Positions 58,126-64,000 of a DNA stretch of 64,000 nucleotides are shown in pieces (positions within the stretch are counted from its first letter, which is position 1; every line of letters starts with the position of its first letter). Location of the stretch: NCBI RefSeq assembly GCF_932526225.1, contig NC_064038.1, positions 17,287,075 to 17,351,074 on the forward strand, given 5' to 3'. The position numbers and the translations under genes are program-made. The notes under the pieces are model-generated. The model made no database searches. It worked only from the letters and a program-made list of their open reading frames with translations, and had not been told where the DNA came from. Source of the stretch: Nematostella vectensis (Eukaryota; Cnidaria; Anthozoa; Actiniaria; Edwardsiidae).

Positions 58126-61100
58126 CTTAAATAATAATAGTATGACAGATATCAAGTTCACTTGTCAGGTATGACAGATATCAAGTACACTTGTCAGTAT
58201 CACCATAATAGTATGACAGATATCAAGTACACTTGTCAGTATCACCATAATAGTATGACAGATATCAAGTACACTTGTCAGTATCACCATAATAGTATGA
58301 CAGATATCAAGTACACTTGTCAGTATCACCATAATAGTATGACAGATATCAAGTACACTTGTCAGTATCACCATAATAGTATGACAGATACTAGTACACT
58401 TGTCAGTATCACCATAATAGTATGACAGATACTAGTACACTTGTCAGTATCACCATAATAGTATGACAGATATCAAGTACACTTGTCAGTATCACCATAA
58501 TAGTATGACAGATATCAAGTACACTTGTCAGTATCGCCATAATAGTATGACAGATATCAAGTACACTTGTCAGTATCACCATAATAGTATGACAGATATC
58601 AAGTACACTTGTCAGTATCACCATAATAGTATGACAGATATCAAGTACACTTGTCAGTATCACCATAATAGTATGACAGATATCAAGTACACTTGTCAGT
58701 ATCACCATAATAGTATGACAGATATCAAGTACACTTGTCAGTATCACCATAATAGTATGACAGATATCAAGTACACTTGTCAGTATCACCATAATAGTAT
58801 AACAGATATCAAGTACACTTGTCAGTATCGCCATAATAGTATGACAGATATCAAGTACACTTGTCAGTATCACCATAATAGTATGACAGATATCAAGTAC
58901 ACTTGTCAGTATCACCATAATAGTATGACAGATATCAAGTACACTTGTCAGTATCACCATAATAGTATGACAGATATCAAGTACACTTGTCAGTATCACC
59001 ATAATAGTATGACAGATATCAAGTACACTTGTCAGTATCACCATAATAGTATGACAGATATCAAGTACACTTGTCAGTATCACCATAATAGTATGACAGA
59101 TATCAAGTACACTTGTCAGTATCACCATAATAGTATGACAGATATCAAGTACACTTGTCAGTATCACCATAATAGTATGACAGATATCAAGTACACTTGT
59201 CAGTATCACCATAATAGTATGACAGATATCAAGTACACTTGTCAGTATCACCATAATAGTATGACAGATATCAAGTACACTTGTCAGTATCACCATAATA
59301 GTATGACAGATATCAAGTACACTTGTCAGTATCACCATAATAGTATGACAGATATCAAGTACACTTGTCAGTATCACCATAATAGTATGACAGATATCAA
59401 GTTCACTTGTCAGGTATGACAGATATCAAGTACACTTGTCAGTATCACCATAATAGTATGACAGATATCAAGTACACTTGTCAGTATCACCATAATAGTA
59501 TGACAGATATCAAGTACACTTGTCAGTATCACCATAATAGTATGACAGATATCAAGTACACTTGTCAGTATCACCATAATAGTATGACAGATATCAAGTA
59601 CACTTGTCAGTATTACCATAATAGTATGACAGATATCAAGTACACTTGTCAGTATGACAGATATCAAGTACACTTGTCAGTATCACCATAATAGTATGAC
59701 AGATATCAAGTACACTTGTCAGTATTACCATAATAGTATGACAGATATCAAGTACACTTGTCAGTATTACCATAATAGTATAACAGATATCAAGTACACT
59801 TGTCAGTATTACCATAATAGTATGACAGATATCAAGTACACTTGTCAGTATCACCATAATAGTATGACAGATATCAAGTACACTTGTCAGTATCACCATA
59901 ATAGTATGACAGATATCAAGTACACTTGTCAGTATCACCATAATAGTATGACAGATATCAAGTACACTTGTCAGTATCACCATAAAAGTATGACAGATAT
60001 CAAGTACACTTGTCAGTATCACCATAATAGTATGACAGATATCAAGTTCACTTGTCAGGTATGACAGATATCAAGTACACTTGTCAGTATTACCATAATA
60101 GTATGACAGATATCAAGTACACTTGTCAGTATCACCATAATAGTATGACAGATATCAAGTACACTTGTCAGTATCACCATAATAGTATGACAGATATCAA
60201 GTACACTTGTCAGTATCACCATAAAAGTATGACAGATATCAAGTACACTTGTCAGTATCACCATAATAGTATGACAGATATCAAGTTCACTTGTCAGGTA
60301 TGACAGATATCAAGTACACTTGTCAGTATTACCATAATAGTATGACAGATATCAAGTACACTTGTCAGTATCACCATAATAGTATGACAGATATCAAGTA
60401 CACTTGTCAGTATCACCATAATAGTATGACAGATATCAAGTACACTTGTCAGTATCACCATAATAGTATGACAGATATCAAGTACACTTGTCAGTATCAC
60501 CATAATAGTATGACAGATATCAAGTACACTTGTCAGTATCACCACAATAGTATGACAGATATCAAGTACACTTGTCAGTATCACCATAATAGTATGACAG
60601 ATATCAAGTACACTTGTCAGTATCACCACAATAGTATGACAGATATCAAGTACACTTGTCAGTATCACCATAATAGTATGACAGATATCAAGTACACTTG
60701 TCAGTATCACCATAATAGTATGACAGATATCAAGTACACTTGTCAGTATCACCATAATAGTATGACAGATATCAAGTACACTTGTCAGTATCACCATAAT
60801 AGTATGACAGATATCAAGTACACTTGTCAGTATCACCATAATAGTATGACAGATATCAAGTACACTTGTCAGTATCACCATAATAGTATGACAGATATCA
60901 AGTACACTTGTCAGTATCACCATAATAGTATAACAGATATCAAGTACACTTGTCAGTATTACCATAATAGTATGACAGATATCAAGTACACTTGTCAGTA
61001 TCACCATAATAGTATAACAGATATCAAGTACACTTGTCAGTATCGCCATAATAGTATGACAGATATCAAGTACACTTGTCAGTATCACCATAATAGTATG

Positions 61101-61644
61101 ACAGATATCAAGTACACTTGTCAGTATCACCATAATAGTATGACAGATATCAAGTACACTTGTCAGTATTACCATAATAGTATGACAGATATCAAGTACA
61201 CTTGTCAGTATCACCATAATAGTATGACAGATATCAAGTACACTTGTCAGTATCACCATAATAGTATGACAGATATCAAGTACACTTGTCAGTATCACCA
61301 TAATAGTATGACAGATATCAAGTACACTTGTCAGTATCACCATAATAGTATGACAGATATCAAGTACACTTGTCAGTATCACCATAATAGTATGACAGAT
61401 ATCAAGTACACTTGTCAGTATCACCATAATAGTATGACAGATATCAAGTACACTTGTCAGTATCACCATAATAGTATGACAGATATCAAGTTCACTTGTC
61501 AGGTATGACAGATATCAAGTACACTTGTCAGTATCACCATAATAGTATGACAGATATCAAGTACACTTGTCAGTATCACCATAATAGTATGACAGATATC
61601 AAGTACACTTGTCAGTATCACCATAATAGTATGACAGATATGAT

Positions 61645-61902
61645 ATGGTATGGTGATACTGACAAGTGTACTTGATATCTGTCATACTATTATGGTGATA
61701 CTGACAAGTGTACTTGATATCTGTCATACTATTATGGTAATACTGACAAGTGTACTTGATATCTGTCATACTATTATGGTGATACTGACAAGTGTACTTG
61801 ATATCTGTCATACTATTATGGTGATACTGACAAGTGTACTTGATATCTGTCATACTATTATGGTGATACTGACAAGTGTACTTGATATCTGTCATACTAT
61901 TA
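61645..61902 (-). repeat. Inverted block inside the 42-bp satellite
   Basis: Six units run in the opposite orientation (TATGGTGATACTGACAAGTG...), preceded by the junction ATGATATGGTATGGTGAT at about 61640-61655. Confidence 0.92.
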
Positions 61903-62172
61903 TGATATACATATGATATGACATGTCTCGGCTTGCCCTTGCCTGCCATAACTGTCTCTAGGAAATGCCGAGAGAGTGAATCTAGAAGAGCAAGACCTAG
62001 TTTTACTTCAAATCACGCTGAATCAGCGCTTGCATGCAGTTCTATGAAATATGGTCAGATCTGAATTACCCAATGCCGGCTCGAACGTCGCCCGGACAAA
62101 CAAGGTTCGCGCTGATCATCTCCCGCTCCGGATGACAGTGAAAAGTAAGCTAGGACGCAGGAAACGACTGTC
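61903..62172. other. Unique 270-bp island inside the 42-bp satellite
   Basis: Non-repetitive sequence of higher GC between the inverted block and the resumed array, which restarts at about 62173. No coding or RNA gene is recognised and no obvious inverted ends were found. Confidence 0.7.
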
Positions 62173-64000
62173 ATAATAGTATGACAGATATCAAGTACAC
62201 TTGTCAGTATTACCATAATAGTATGACAGATATCAAGTACACTTGTCAGTATGACAGATATCAAGTACACTTGTCAGTATCACCATAATAGTATGACAGA
62301 TATCAAGTACACTTGTCAGTATTACCATAATAGTATGACAGATATCAAGTACACTTGTCAGTATTACCATAATAGTATAACAGATATCAAGTACACTTGT
62401 CAGTATTACCATAATAGTATGACAGATATCAAGTACACTTGTCAGTATCACCATAATAGTATGACAGATATCAAGTACACTTGTCAGTATCACCATAATA
62501 GTATGACAGATATCAAGTACACTTGTCAGTATCACCATAATAGTATGACAGATATCAAGTACACTTGTCAGTATTACCATAATAGTATGACAGATATCAA
62601 GTACACTTGTCAGTATCACCATAATAGTATGACAGATATCAAGTACACTTGTCAGTATCACCATAATAGTATGACAGATATCAAGTACACTTGTCAGTAT
62701 CACCATAATAGTATGACAGATATCAAGTACACTTGTCAGTATCACCATAAAAGTATGACAGATATCAAGTACACTTGTCAGTATCACCATAATAGTATGA
62801 CAGATATCAAGTACACTTGTCAGTATCACCATAATAGTATGACAGATATCAAGTACACTTGTCAGTATCACCATAAAAGTATGACAGATATCAAGTACAC
62901 TTGTCAGTATCACCATAATAGTATGACAGATATCAAGTACACTTGTCAGTATCACCATAATAGTATGACAGATATCAAGTACACTTGTCAGTATCACCAT
63001 AATAGTATGACAGATATCAAGTACACTTGTCAGTATCACCATAATAGTATAACAGATATCAAGTACACTTGTCAGTATCGCCATAATAGTATGACAGATA
63101 TCAAGTTCACTTGTCAGGTATGACAGATATCAAGTACACTTGTCAGTATTACCATAATAGTATGACAGATATCAAGTTCACTTGTCAGTATCGCCATAAT
63201 AGTATGACAGATATCAAGTACACTTGTCAGTATCACCATAATAGTATGACAGATATCAAGTTCACTTGTCAGGTATGACAGATATCAAGTACACTTGTCA
63301 GTATCGCCATAATAGTATGACAGATATCAAGTTCACTTGTCAGGTATGACAGATATCAAGTACACTTGTCAGTATTACCATAATAGTATGACAGATATCA
63401 AGTACACTTGTCAGTATCACCATAATAGTATGACAGATATCAAGTACACTTGTCAGTATCACCATAATAGTATGACAGATATCAAGTACACTTGTCAGTA
63501 TCACCATAATAGTATGACAGATATCAAGTACACTTGTCAGTATCACCATAATAGTATGACAGATATCAAGTACACTTGTCAGTATCACCACAATAGTATG
63601 ACAGATATCAAGTACACTTGTCAGTATCGCCATAATAGTATGACAGATATCAAGTTCACTTGTCAGGTATGACAGATATCAAGTACACTTGTCAGTATTA
63701 CCATAATAGTATGACAGATATCAAGTTCACTTGTCAGTATCGCCATAATAGTATGACAGATATCAAGTACACTTGTCAGTATCACCATAATAGTATGACA
63801 GATATCAAGTACACTTGTCAGTATCACCACAATAGTATGACAGATATCAAGTACACTTGTCAGTATCACCATAATAGTATGACAGATATCAAGTACACTT
63901 GTCAGTATCACCATAATAGTATGACAGATATCAAGTACACTTGTCAGTATCACCACAATAGTATGACAGATATCAAGTACACTTGTCAGTATCGCCATAA

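Larger units (their letters stand above)
58135..64000. repeat. 42-bp satellite, about 130 copies, continuing past the window end
   Basis: Unit ATGACAGATATCAAGTACAC then TTGTCAGTATCACCATAATAGT; variants are GTTCACTTGTCAGG (shortened join), TATTACC, TATCGCC and ATAAAAGT. Shortened 39-bp joins (TTGTCAGGTATGACAG) recur at about 58166, 59411, 60059, 60299, 61501, 63119, 63274, 63342 and 63667, marking duplicated blocks. It lies in the GON4L intron upstream of exon 57916-58125 and begins only about 12 nt from that exon's acceptor. Long ORFs on both strands reflect the 14-codon period. Confidence 0.95.

Noticed and set aside
58163-63998. Very long ORFs on both strands (up to 405 codons, MTDIKYTCQYHHNS repeats)
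   Set aside because: Period 42 bp is a multiple of three, so any unit without a stop gives endless frames on both strands; no start context, splice signals or domain.

Overview
The window looks like nuclear DNA of an early-branching animal, most likely an anthozoan cnidarian such as a sea anemone. The grounds are spliced genes with GT-AG introns, animal gene families (SLC50/SWEET, GON4L, rhodopsin-type GPCR), and cnidarian-type mobile elements (a CR1/L2-like LINE with a 2A-like motif, a two-gene ISL2EU/IS4EU transposon, a Penelope-like fragment). The species is inference only; no rRNA or marker gene is present. All exon models below were assembled by eye from splice signals, phase and family resemblance.

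Layout. 0-1 kb: decayed Penelope-like reverse transcriptase piece. 1.5-5.75 kb: tandem repeat with a dimeric (A/B) 1170-bp higher-order unit. 7.3-10.8 kb: an intact 1149-codon LINE ORF on the minus strand. 11.87-27.68 kb: a six-exon SWEET sugar-transporter gene on the minus strand. Its second intron is about 12 kb and holds a TTAA-flanked MITE, a broken GPCR, a complete but inactivated ISL2EU transposon (21608-26699) and several minisatellites. 28.06-30.66 kb: a second SWEET gene on the plus strand, head-to-head with the first across only 374 bp. 32.68-58.13 kb: the 3' part (12 exons, 519 codons) of a minus-strand GON4L homologue, whose introns are swollen by minisatellites with 20-53-bp units. 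58.1-64 kb: a 42-bp satellite lying in the next upstream GON4L intron.

Most unusual observation. Several intronic minisatellites begin exactly at an exon's 5' splice site, and their unit is a copy of the exon's last ~20-28 nt plus the GT donor and first intron bases. Four cases are clear: SWEET plus-strand exon 5, and GON4L exons ending at 39154, 56700 and 57916. One is probable (SWEET minus-strand exon 3), and the 42-bp array may be a mirror case at an acceptor. The arrays therefore carry from about six to about a hundred tandem copies of a usable-looking donor, and use of a distal copy would run into an early stop. I know of no name for this class of repeat.

Most long open frames in the arrays (27-, 33-, 42- and 51-bp units are multiples of three) are artefacts of periodicity and are not called as genes.
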